A stretch of 64,000 nucleotides of DNA from Leptolyngbyaceae cyanobacterium RM1_1_2. GTDB lineage: Bacteria; Cyanobacteriota; Cyanobacteriia; Phormidesmidales; Phormidesmidaceae. Positions 8,919 through 17,000 of the stretch are shown here, in pieces. Numbering within the stretch: position 1 is the stretch's first letter; the number at the start of each line of letters is the position of its first letter. Under the pieces are notes generated by a model. It was given only the letters and a program-made list of their open reading frames with translations. It did no database searches and was not told the DNA's origin. The position numbers and the translations under genes were made by a program. The stretch is from positions 1 to 64,000 of the forward strand of contig JAAUQI010000018.1 of the NCBI GenBank assembly GCA_012032345.1. The letters are read 5' to 3'.

Positions 8919-9641
8919 TCAGCAGCGCTCGGCAATAGCCAGCACCTCTTCTAGCAGCAAAGGCTTACCAGGATTGCAGTTTGGAGCCAGTGGCTCCCAC
9001 TCAACGACTTCAAACCCGGCTAAAATATCCAGCGACCAGACTAGGGCACCCCCTCGATAAACCCGTATCCACTGGCCGTCAAAATCTACCTCTACCTGGG
9101 GCCGAAATCTGCCGTTAGCGATATCAATCCCCATAAAATTAAGCTGATCTGGGCCATAGGTGCTGATAGGATGAGAGTCGCCACAGAGCAAAGCAGTATC
9201 GAATTGAGCATCCCCAAATTCTATGTTCAGAGAATTTCTGCACTCAGCACATTCCATAGGATGGCACCAGCCCAGCTGGTCAAGAACCTGCAGCCCCCAG
9301 GCCCTAGCTCCAAACTCATTGGGCGTCGGGTCGAGTTCGTAGACGAAAACATGGTTGAAGCGCAGCTGTCCTTGACCGCCATTGCGCCAGCGCACAGTCG
9401 GAAGAGCCTTTAAAGGCATGACTTCCTCAGCACCGGGAATAGAATTAACCGGAATGAAGGGAGCATAGGGTTTAATCTTCTCCAGATAGCGCTGGATGTA
9501 GCTGTCTGGCTTGACGGCCCAGTGGGAGAGTTCGTGCAGGACAGTGCTCCAGTTAGGAGTCTGGCGTAACCATTCGGGTAAAGGGACTTCGATTTGACGG
9601 GCCAGATCAAAGATATCGTCCAGGGTAGGTACAAGAGACAT
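8919..9641 (-). CDS. Uncharacterised protein with HExxH motif
   Basis: A 240-residue soluble protein with no family I can name. The N-terminal region contains H-E-L-S-H-W at residues 36-41, matching the zinc-metallopeptidase HExxH pattern. There is also a C-A-E-C pair with a nearby histidine (W-C-H-P-M-E-C-A-E-C), which could bind metal. The C-terminal half is rich in beta-type sequence. I chose the ATG at 9641, which has GAGG six bases upstream, over a GTG two codons earlier. It converges on the WYL gene across a hairpin. Confidence 0.7.
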   Translation of the reverse strand: MSLVPTLDDIFDLARQIEVPLPEWLRQTPNWSTVLHELSHWAVKPDSYIQRYLEKIKPYAPFIPVNSIPGAEEVMPLKALPTVRWRNGGQGQLRFNHVFVYELDPTPNEFGARAWGLQVLDQLGWCHPMECAECRNSLNIEFGDAQFDTALLCGDSHPISTYGPDQLNFMGIDIANGRFRPQVEVDFDGQWIRVYRGGALVWSLDILAGFEVVEWEPLAPNCNPGKPLLLEEVLAIAERC

Positions 9642-9728
9642 TGCCACCTCTTCGCAAAAATGCGGTTAAAGTTCGATATCGTCTCACGAAAAGGCGACTT
9701 TTGAAAATAAAGTTTGTGGACTTTAACA

Positions 9729-11159
9729 CTATCGCAGCAGCCCAGCTAAAAGGGTGATGGTCGAAATTGCCAGACAGGTGCCCAAGCTAAGGTAGCTGAG
9801 CCAGATAATTTGATTGGCTTTCTGGTGGGCAGCTGCCAGCACTCGGTGGGCTTTTTCCTGAGCCTCTAATTCCAGGCGTACCATGCTGGCATCCCACTCC
9901 TGACTGATAGACAGGTAGCGGTAGTCTAAATCGCTGAGACTTTTATCAGTAGCCCAGTCTAGAGCTTCTTTGAGGGCCTGCCCCATTAGCAGACGAGACT
10001 TGTCTTTGTAGTTGGAGGCTGCCCAGGCGCTTAAAGCTGCCCCATAGGGCCGCTGCCGGGAAAGGCACTGGTTCACCCAGCTGGCATTGAAAACCTCGGC
10101 ATAGATGGGATTAGTCGGCTGTAGCCGCCCTTGGCGCTTAACCACAATACCTGCAAGCAGAAGTTCGCTCTGTTCGTCACTGCTGTCGGCGCTGACGCTA
10201 TTTTGAGTTAAAACCTGCTGGTAAAGGCCCAATCGCCGCCCGGAGCGCTGGTCGGGGGCCAATAGGCGATCGCAAATTGTGCGCAAATGTTCAGGATGAT
10301 CCTGCTCTTCCCAGTTTTGAATTAGCTGCGAGCGCACCATTGCGGCCACGACTGCTGCTTCGGTGCCTGCTGCGATCGCCTGAGTAGGGTGCCTTTCCTG
10401 TAGCAGACAGCAAACCTTTTGAGTTAGAAAAGGCTGTCCCCCTGTCCAATACAGCACCTCAGCCAGTAGCTGCTGGGGCTGCTGGGCGATCGCCGCTAGG
10501 CCCAAGGCCAGAGGGGATGCCTCTGATAAAGAAAACCCCGACAGCTGAATTGCTCTGCCAATATTAAAGGGCGTTAGTTGGGCATCAGCCACGAGATTGC
10601 GGGGTGTGGCCACCCCAAACAGCGCCCAGGTAAGCTGGCGGTAAGCCGGATTTTCGACTCGCTGATTGTAGCAAAAGCGCACCAGGGCAAAAAAGTCACC
10701 CACCGCAAAGCTCAGCCTCTTGACACTGTCAATTTCATCTAAAAAAACAAACAGCCGTTGATCAGGGTAGGCGCTCAGCAGCACCTCCTCAATAAACTGG
10801 CTCAGCTTTTGTACAGGCGGTAGCGTGCCCAACTGCTGCCACCAAGCGGGTAGATTGACCCGATGCTTGAGGTCAAACCGGCGCTGCAGATCAAAAGCTA
10901 AACCCTGATACCACTGCTCTGGGCTGAGATGCTGGCTACCGATACGACTCATATCAATACCCGCACAGCGCCCTTGCCCAGATGATTCTAGGCGATCACG
11001 GGTGCGCAGGCGCAAACTCGACTTGCCCATTTGTCGGGCACTCAGCACATAGCAAAACTTCCCCTCTAGCAGACCCTGGTAGAGGTCATCGTCAGCGCAG
11101 CGGCGAATATAAGTGGGGTCGTCCGCTGCCAAACTGCCCCCGACGCGGTATTCATACAT
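9729..11159 (-). CDS. STAND-like AAA_35 ATPase with C-terminal membrane helix
   Basis: A 476-residue protein. It opens with Y-E-Y-R-V-G-G-S-L-x-x-D-D-P-T-Y-I-x-R, the entry of AAA-like (PF14516 type) proteins, then Walker A in S-A-R-Q-M-G-K-S-S-L (41-50) and a Walker B-like F-V-F-L-D-E-I-D-S. The T-G-G-Q-P-F-L-T-Q-K motif follows further on. The last ~25 residues form a hydrophobic helix, suggesting membrane anchoring. In cyanobacteria this module is usually fused to WD40 or TPR sensors; here it is not. It overlaps the preceding ATPase gene by 8 bases, so the two are a translationally coupled pair. Confidence 0.8.
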   Translation of the reverse strand: MYEYRVGGSLAADDPTYIRRCADDDLYQGLLEGKFCYVLSARQMGKSSLRLRTRDRLESSGQGRCAGIDMSRIGSQHLSPEQWYQGLAFDLQRRFDLKHRVNLPAWWQQLGTLPPVQKLSQFIEEVLLSAYPDQRLFVFLDEIDSVKRLSFAVGDFFALVRFCYNQRVENPAYRQLTWALFGVATPRNLVADAQLTPFNIGRAIQLSGFSLSEASPLALGLAAIAQQPQQLLAEVLYWTGGQPFLTQKVCCLLQERHPTQAIAAGTEAAVVAAMVRSQLIQNWEEQDHPEHLRTICDRLLAPDQRSGRRLGLYQQVLTQNSVSADSSDEQSELLLAGIVVKRQGRLQPTNPIYAEVFNASWVNQCLSRQRPYGAALSAWAASNYKDKSRLLMGQALKEALDWATDKSLSDLDYRYLSISQEWDASMVRLELEAQEKAHRVLAAAHQKANQIIWLSYLSLGTCLAISTITLLAGLLR

Positions 11160-12516
11160 CGGCTGCGGGCTGGCTATTGGGTAAAAAGTTCAGAAAGTAC
11201 TGCCGATAGAGTTCGCAGCTTGGCGTTGCCCGGTTTTTGTTTAAGTTAATCAAGCCTAAACTCTCTAAGCGGTAAGCCGTAATTGGCTCCAGTTCTACCG
11301 ATTCTGATGCTCGAATCACATTGCCAAAGGCGACTTGCAGATCTCGGTAGGGCGAGAGTGCCGCCAATAGCTCTCGTAAGTGACTGCTATAGAGGCCCGA
11401 CTGGGTTGGGGCTTCTTCAATGAGCTGCTCCAGGCTGATATCAGCTCGGGCTAAGAAATACAGGGCCAGTCGTACCAGGCTGGGACGGTAGCTGATCATG
11501 CTCAGCAGCGGCAGCAGCTTTGCCCTTCCCCTTTCGCCCTCGGCCCAGGTCAGGCTGTGGCGACGGGCTAGCTCCTGCACCTGTTCAAAGGAAAAAGGGG
11601 GGAGTTTGACTGCGAGGCCCACATTAAAGGGTGACTGATTGAGCTGCAGCGGTACGTAGACATCAGTGGAATGAGCCAGCACCCAGCGGATCCGCTGCCA
11701 AGTGGCGAATTCACGGCCATCTTCATACCAGGAGCGCAACAGCGGCAGAAACTCTGAGGAAATCTCAGGATATTGAAACAGCTCATTGACCTCGTCTAGG
11801 GCGATCACTACCCCCCCGTCAATCTGATTCAACACGTAGTCTTCTAGGTAAGCAGTGCAGCTAATTTTGCTGCCAATATCCAGGTTCCAGTAGGTATCTA
11901 GGTTGGCGGCGATTCTGAGCTGGTAGCTGATGTTGGCACAGAACCAGCGCAAAAAGCGATCCAGGCTGGCATAGATGCTGCGGTCGGTGCGATGAAAGCT
12001 GAGGGTAACAGAGGTTATTTTCTGACTCTGGGCATGAGCTAAAAGTCGTCGTAGCAGAGAAGTTTTGCCCATTTGACAAGGTGCTTTCAGCCGAATCAGG
12101 CTACCGGGTTTAACAACGCTGGCTAGAGTCTGAGCTTCTATGGGGGGACGCTCAATATAAAATTTTGAATGCAGCGGCACTGGGCCGTCTGGAAACTCTA
12201 GCTCTAGCGCCACCGCTGCGGTGGCCAAGTCTAGGCCCTGAGTAAGTGGCCCTATGTTTGGATGGCTGCGGGCATAGCGTCTTACGACTGCTCTGATATT
12301 GCTTTTAGAAATCTTTTGACCCAGCGCTTTGGAAAGTGTTTGCCACAGCCGAAAGCCCACGTCGCGGATATAGCTGTGTTCATAGCCGCAGCCATCGGCA
12401 ATTTCAGCATAGGTTTTGCCCTCCCAAACCTGGCTGAAAACAATCTCCTGTAAATTGCTCAAAGGATAGTGAGATAAAAGTTGATCGAGAACGGCAAGAG
12501 CCTCGTCAGCGTGCAT
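11152..12516 (-). CDS. vMAP-type HTH plus AAA_35 ATPase
   Basis: A 454-residue protein. Residues 1-85 form a helix-turn-helix-like domain (Y-A-E-I-A-D-G-C-G-Y-E-H-S-Y-I-R-D-V), characteristic of the N-terminus of vWA-MoxR-associated conflict-system proteins in cyanobacteria. Next come a linker (H-S-K-F-Y-I-E-R-P-P-I-E) and an AAA-like domain with Walker A C-Q-M-G-K-T-S-L and Walker B V-I-A-L-D-E-V-N. No effector domain is visible after the ATPase. Its 3' end overlaps the second ATPase gene. A signalling or defence role is inferred from family membership only. Confidence 0.8.
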   Translation of the reverse strand: MHADEALAVLDQLLSHYPLSNLQEIVFSQVWEGKTYAEIADGCGYEHSYIRDVGFRLWQTLSKALGQKISKSNIRAVVRRYARSHPNIGPLTQGLDLATAAVALELEFPDGPVPLHSKFYIERPPIEAQTLASVVKPGSLIRLKAPCQMGKTSLLRRLLAHAQSQKITSVTLSFHRTDRSIYASLDRFLRWFCANISYQLRIAANLDTYWNLDIGSKISCTAYLEDYVLNQIDGGVVIALDEVNELFQYPEISSEFLPLLRSWYEDGREFATWQRIRWVLAHSTDVYVPLQLNQSPFNVGLAVKLPPFSFEQVQELARRHSLTWAEGERGRAKLLPLLSMISYRPSLVRLALYFLARADISLEQLIEEAPTQSGLYSSHLRELLAALSPYRDLQVAFGNVIRASESVELEPITAYRLESLGLINLNKNRATPSCELYRQYFLNFLPNSQPAADV

Positions 12517-12679
12517 AATTCCAGGGAAAAGAGCCTGAGGTTATGATACCGGACTCTTGAGTTTTGCCAAAAAGGGGGAGTGTATGCATGAAGCTGTTGT
12601 TCGAGCGGTTGTTTAGCTGCTAAAAACGACAGAAGTTTTACAGGATTGGCGATCGCCACTGAGTAGTACAATTGAACTC

Positions 12680-12729
12680 TATAATAAAAGCCAACGCATC
12701 AAACTTTGCTAGAATTCATCTTTTGAGGA
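12680..12729 (+). promoter_or_regulatory. Possible promoter -10 and ribosome binding site for the 131-residue gene
   Basis: TATAAT lies at 12680-12685 and GAGGAG at 12724-12729, seven bases before the ATG at 12737. No convincing -35 box is seen at the expected spacing. The 220-base gap is shared with the divergent vMAP-type ATPase gene. Confidence 0.4.
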
Positions 12730-12736
12730 GTAGCTC

Positions 12737-13132
12737 ATGGTTCTGACCCAGCTAGATAAGGTAGATCAAGCCAAAGCCAACAACAGCCTGACCGCAACAG
12801 CCCCCCGTATGGGGGATGAAGCCCCCCCTGTCAGCGACATCAGCGACATCAGCGACATTAGCGGCGATCGCATTGACGACATTTTCAAAGAGCTAAAGAC
12901 TTTACTGACGACGGTTGAGAAGTTACAAAAGGCCCGTGAAGAGGTAGGCGATATCAAGCCTTTGCTGTTGCGACTGCTAGAGGGTGAACTGGTCGCCGGA
13001 GAGGAGTTTGAGCAGCTAAAGTCAGGGGTAAATGGCCTCTCTAAGCTCGTCAAGCTCTACAGCGACTATCAGAGCGCTCTTGAAAAAGCCCAGCCAGCAA
13101 AGCAGCTCTTAGACAAAGTACTCAGGTCTTGA
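12737..13132 (+). CDS. Small coiled-coil protein with SDI repeats
   Basis: A 131-residue protein that I do not recognise. Residues ~32-42 contain three S-D-I units encoded by a tandem 9-base repeat (12832-12860), followed by a helical, heptad-like region (I-F-K-E-L-K-T-L-L-T-T-V-E-K-L). It has no signal peptide or membrane segment. It has a strong Shine-Dalgarno sequence and is divergent from the STAND pair. It could be a partner of those ATPases, but nothing in the sequence proves this. Confidence 0.6.
   Translation: MVLTQLDKVDQAKANNSLTATAPRMGDEAPPVSDISDISDISGDRIDDIFKELKTLLTTVEKLQKAREEVGDIKPLLLRLLEGELVAGEEFEQLKSGVNGLSKLVKLYSDYQSALEKAQPAKQLLDKVLRS
12832..12860 (+). repeat. 9-base tandem repeat in coiled-coil gene
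   Basis: Three in-frame copies of a 9-base unit with the sequence CAGCGACAT, encoding S-D-I repeats. Such runs expand and contract easily, so the repeat number may vary between strains. Confidence 0.6.
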
Positions 13133-13194
13133 AGCCTACACCCTTGGCCGCTGGACATCGCCGCTGTCTATGATTGCAAAATTCTGAAAATAGC

Positions 13195-13212
13195 TTTTTG
13201 AGTTTTGAGTTA
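13195..13212. repeat. GAGTTTTGAGTTA repeat at a stop codon
   Basis: The stretch TTTTTGAGTTTTGAGTTA includes the stop codon of the minus-strand Uma2 gene. A similar unit ends the PASTA gene (19733-19747), and copies occur at 76-133. Being tied to gene ends suggests a terminator-like or recombination-derived element. Confidence 0.4.
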
Positions 13213-13998
13213 GCTGAGTAGTTCGTCGGGGTCAATGCCTCGGGCACGGAGCTGTTCTATGAGACGCTGTTGCTGCTGTTGCGATCGCAGCAGTTTGGCT
13301 TCTGCCTGTTCGGCTCTTTGGCGCTCTTGTTCGGCTTCGGTGGATATCCAGTTTCTGGGGTTATACCAGCGCAGCCAGTGGCGGCTGATGCCCTGGTAGG
13401 TGCCCTGCCAAAGTCCTAGCCCCAGGTTGAGTTGGGGAATCCAGAGTTTTTGATGGGTCAGTTCTAGGGGCTGGTAGGTGCCTTCTTTGAGTCCAAAGGC
13501 TTGTAGCTGGTTGCTGTAGCGGTTGTAGACAATGTAGTAGGGCACCCGCAAAATTTGCTCGTAAACTTGCCATTTGGTTGGGGGCTGGTTGGCGCTTGGT
13601 TTGACTTGGCCGAGGTCTTCGGCTTCGGTGCCGGGGGAGATCAGTTCAACCACGACAAAGGGACTCACCCCTTCCTGCCAAAGCACATAGCTCAGCCGTA
13701 AGTCTTGGCCCTGATAGAGCCGAGGCACGCCCAGCACCAAAAACCAGTCGGGGCGCTTGTACCAAAGCGGCTGGCGAATGTCGTAGTAGAGATTGAGGTC
13801 GGTGCCTGTGAAGCGATTGTCAGCGGCATAGGTGCTGAGCTGGAGGGTGGCGCTGAGTAACTGCGGCTGTAAATCATGAAATTCATCCGGCAAGCCAGGT
13901 TCCTCTGGGTCTTCGCTGGGAAGATCATACATGGTGGGGAGGATTTGGTCGGGGGGCAGCGGCGGATCGCGCTGCTCGATTTTGGCACCAGGAATCAT
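13210..13998 (-). CDS. Uma2-family (DUF820) endonuclease-like protein
   Basis: A 262-residue protein with the Uma2/DUF820 restriction-endonuclease-like core: L-Y-Y-D, then R-P-D-W-F-L-V-L-G-V, then V-V-E-L-I-S-P-G-T-E, which carries the conserved E near the catalytic strand, and Y-Y-I-V-Y-N. The C-terminus is a Q/R/E-rich coiled coil ending in R-A-R-G-I-D-P-D-E-L, common in the family. I chose the ATG at 13998 because the longer reading frame overlaps the end of the large gene upstream. Uma2 families are greatly expanded in cyanobacteria and their role is unknown. Confidence 0.85.
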   Translation of the reverse strand: MIPGAKIEQRDPPLPPDQILPTMYDLPSEDPEEPGLPDEFHDLQPQLLSATLQLSTYAADNRFTGTDLNLYYDIRQPLWYKRPDWFLVLGVPRLYQGQDLRLSYVLWQEGVSPFVVVELISPGTEAEDLGQVKPSANQPPTKWQVYEQILRVPYYIVYNRYSNQLQAFGLKEGTYQPLELTHQKLWIPQLNLGLGLWQGTYQGISRHWLRWYNPRNWISTEAEQERQRAEQAEAKLLRSQQQQQRLIEQLRARGIDPDELLS

Positions 13999-14071
13999 CA
14001 GGGTTGCAGGCTCACTCTCTCTGAATTCTAAGGGATAGGCTCTCAAATGGATATTGAGCTGAGAAGCGGCG

Positions 14072-17000
14072 CTAGGGAACCGGATCAATCGTGCCCAGCA
14101 TAGTATTGCAAACTGAGTCGGGAATGCGATCGCGGGCCGCCGTGGGATTGTAAGGCATAATCCGGGCACCAGCGGGTGGAGACAGCCACAGTCGGGCACT
14201 GGCAACGCCGTCAGTCACCACTGCAGGAGAGACATTCAGATGCTCGGCCCAGAGGTGCTGTCGCAGCTTTTGGGCAAAGGTTTGGCCCCCTGCCGCTGGC
14301 GACCTGTCGTCAAAGATGAAGGCGTTGACTTCGCTGTCATGCTCCCAGCCTCGGCGGTTACAGTTGGCTGAGCCGATCACTGCCAGTTCGTCATCAAAGA
14401 CCCAGATTTTGGCATGGACATAGGTATGTCTGCCGAAAGTGGGCGGGGTGCTAGCTGGGGGAGACACCAAAATAAAGAGTCGGACTTTAGCGCGATCGCG
14501 GCTGCTGAGGCCAGCGGTTAGACGAGCCACAAACTCACGGCGCAGCTTCCAGACACAGGGCAAATCAGACAGCTCAGAGGCGGCAATGAGAATAGTCAGG
14601 TGCTCTAGCCGGGGCACTGCTGCCCTTAGCTCGGCGGCAGCGAGGGGATGAATCAGGTACTGATCTTCTAGGTAGATAAAGCGACGGGCATTGCGAATCG
14701 AGGCTACCAGCAGGTTTTGAATATCGCGCTCTCGCCGCAGAGTCGTACCAGGAGTCACCGGGTTAAAGGTACGGGCAATGCAGACTGAGCTGGTCTGTCC
14801 GGTGCTAGAGAGTCTGCCGGGTGAAGTGATGCGTGTGGGAATGGGTTCTGCCCGACCCAGCAGTGCCCCCCGAGTGCGATCAAGGCGGACATGGTCGGGG
14901 TGATGATCCCAGCGGTGGATGAAAGTCTGCAGCAGGTCAAAAGCGGCTGGCCCGATGACTTTGCAGTGGACATCGTGCAGCGGTTTGCCGCCGCCTGAAC
15001 TGCCAGAGCCACCTGAACTGCCGCCCGAACTGCTACCTGAACGGCAGGGGTCAATTCGATCGTCGTTGATATCAATGCCGCCACAGAAGGTAATCAGCCC
15101 CTGAGCGCCCTTGACGATGAGGACTTTTTGGTGGTGGGAGCCGAACCCTGCAATCGGGCTGGGGGTTTCATTATCCAAAATAGCAGCGCCTGTAGGCAGC
15201 GCGTTAATGCGCCCGACTTCTGCCGTATTTTGGGTGCCGACTTGATCCCACAGCATGGCGCGAACCTGAACTCCTCGACTCGATGCAGCGGCGATCAGGT
15301 TGCTAAATGAGCTGGTGCGATCGCAGGGAATCATCTCAAAGTTATCCTTAAGAATCCAGCCCAGCAGATAGACGTAGTGTTCGGCGCTCTGCACGGTGTT
15401 AATAGCGTCAACCATTGCCCGGAACGTAGCTGCTCCATCCACTAAAAAGGTAACCGCGTTGCCGCTGCGTAGAGTTGCAGATGAGCTGAGCCGACTGCGG
15501 ATAATCGGTGCCCACCGGGGAGGGTTGAGGACGATCGCAGGCGGTACAGGTGGCACAGGTACGGGCGGCACGGGCACAGGCGGTACTGTTCGCAACTGCA
15601 CTAGCTGCCCCCAGGTATCGGGGCCAATTTTGCCGTCTCGCGTCAGTCCCTGGCAGGCTTGGAACATTTTAGTGGCGGTGGCGGTGGCGGTACCGAAGCG
15701 ACAGTCTACGATTAGGGGATACTGGCTATTGCGCTGCAGAGCGGCTCGACCCTGAGCGATGTACTGCTGCACTTCTGGCGATCGCGCTGGGCAAATACTC
15801 AAACCGTTTTGGCTCTGCTGCAGGAAGCGATTGAGCAGTTGCTGAGCGTCGCCCACTGAGGGATTGCGCGATCGCCGCTGGGAAGTTCCCGAGTAAATTA
15901 GCGGATGCAGCCCCCGGCCTTCTGGGTCAGGCACCGCCGCCGGGGGGCCTTCACCGGCACGGCACTGGTGAACCACTGAGTTTGAGAGTGAGTCAGTTTC
16001 AAGATCCCATTCCTGTAAGTAAGCTGCTGGGGCCAGACTCAATGGAGCGATCGCTTCTGAGCGCAGGCGCAAAATCACCTGCTGGGGGCCAAGTCTGCCT
16101 GATGTATCGGCCAGTCGGCGGGCAAAGCCATCCTGCCGCTGCTGGGGAAATGCCCCGGCTTCAATCACCTGCGCGTAGAGTCCAGGCCGCTGCGACTCTG
16201 GGGTCAGCCCTTCAAAGTACAGGGTTTCGGCCCCGATCACCTCACCGGTCGCCAGCATCGCCAGATGGGCCAAACTGCCCTCACCCAGCGCCCGTCGCAC
16301 CAAAAGGTCACCCGCCTGTACCCCACGTACCGACTCACCTGGGGTCGCCACCACCTCAAACCACTGCTCAAAGTGCCGCTGCAGTGCCGCAATACCGTCA
16401 GGCTTAAACGCCTCAAACAGGGCCAGCGGAGATGAGGCTGAAACTCCCAGAGGATGATGTAGGGCACCACTATCGCTGTCAAGCACCGCCTCTAGCAGGG
16501 CAATCGAGGGCTGGGCTGGGTTAGCGGCGATCGCGGCTTCGGCCAGTTCTACCACGTCCGGCAGCGAGGCGGACAAGTCTTGTGGGTCAGGGAATTCTGC
16601 ATCCGCTTCAGTCCCAAATGACAGACCAGATGACAGACAGGCATCACAAGTTGTTTCAACCAGATCCCAGTCGGCAGGATCACTGGCAGAGTCAGCCACA
16701 AAAACCGGGATATTGGCTGCGTCAACTGCAAAATCGGCAAAATCAGCATCTTGGCTGACCACGGCAAAGTCTGCTTCACCCGCAGCCCGACTGATGCCTC
16801 CTGGTAGCAGGCGAGTCGCGCAGGGGACAGGGGCTAGCGAGGTCACAGGCTGCAAGGCAGACTTGTACTGCAGATGCCAGGTGGCATCAAAAATAGCTTC
16901 ACGCGATCGCAAGAAAAACTGGCCGTAGTTTGCCTGATAAAACCGCAGGGTTCTTTGAAAAGTATGGTCAGTGCCAGCGCCCGACTCAACGCAGAATCGC

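Noticed and set aside
1-9000. CRISPR array expected beside the cas operon
   Set aside because: No direct repeats of 28-38 bases with regular spacing were seen; the array probably lies outside the left edge.
10982-11209. Plus-strand ORFs opposite the STAND genes
   Set aside because: They are antisense shadows of strongly conserved ATPase sequences.
14985-15045. GC-rich repeats considered as a separate repeat element
   Set aside because: They encode a Ser/Gly loop within the phospholipase D region of the giant protein.
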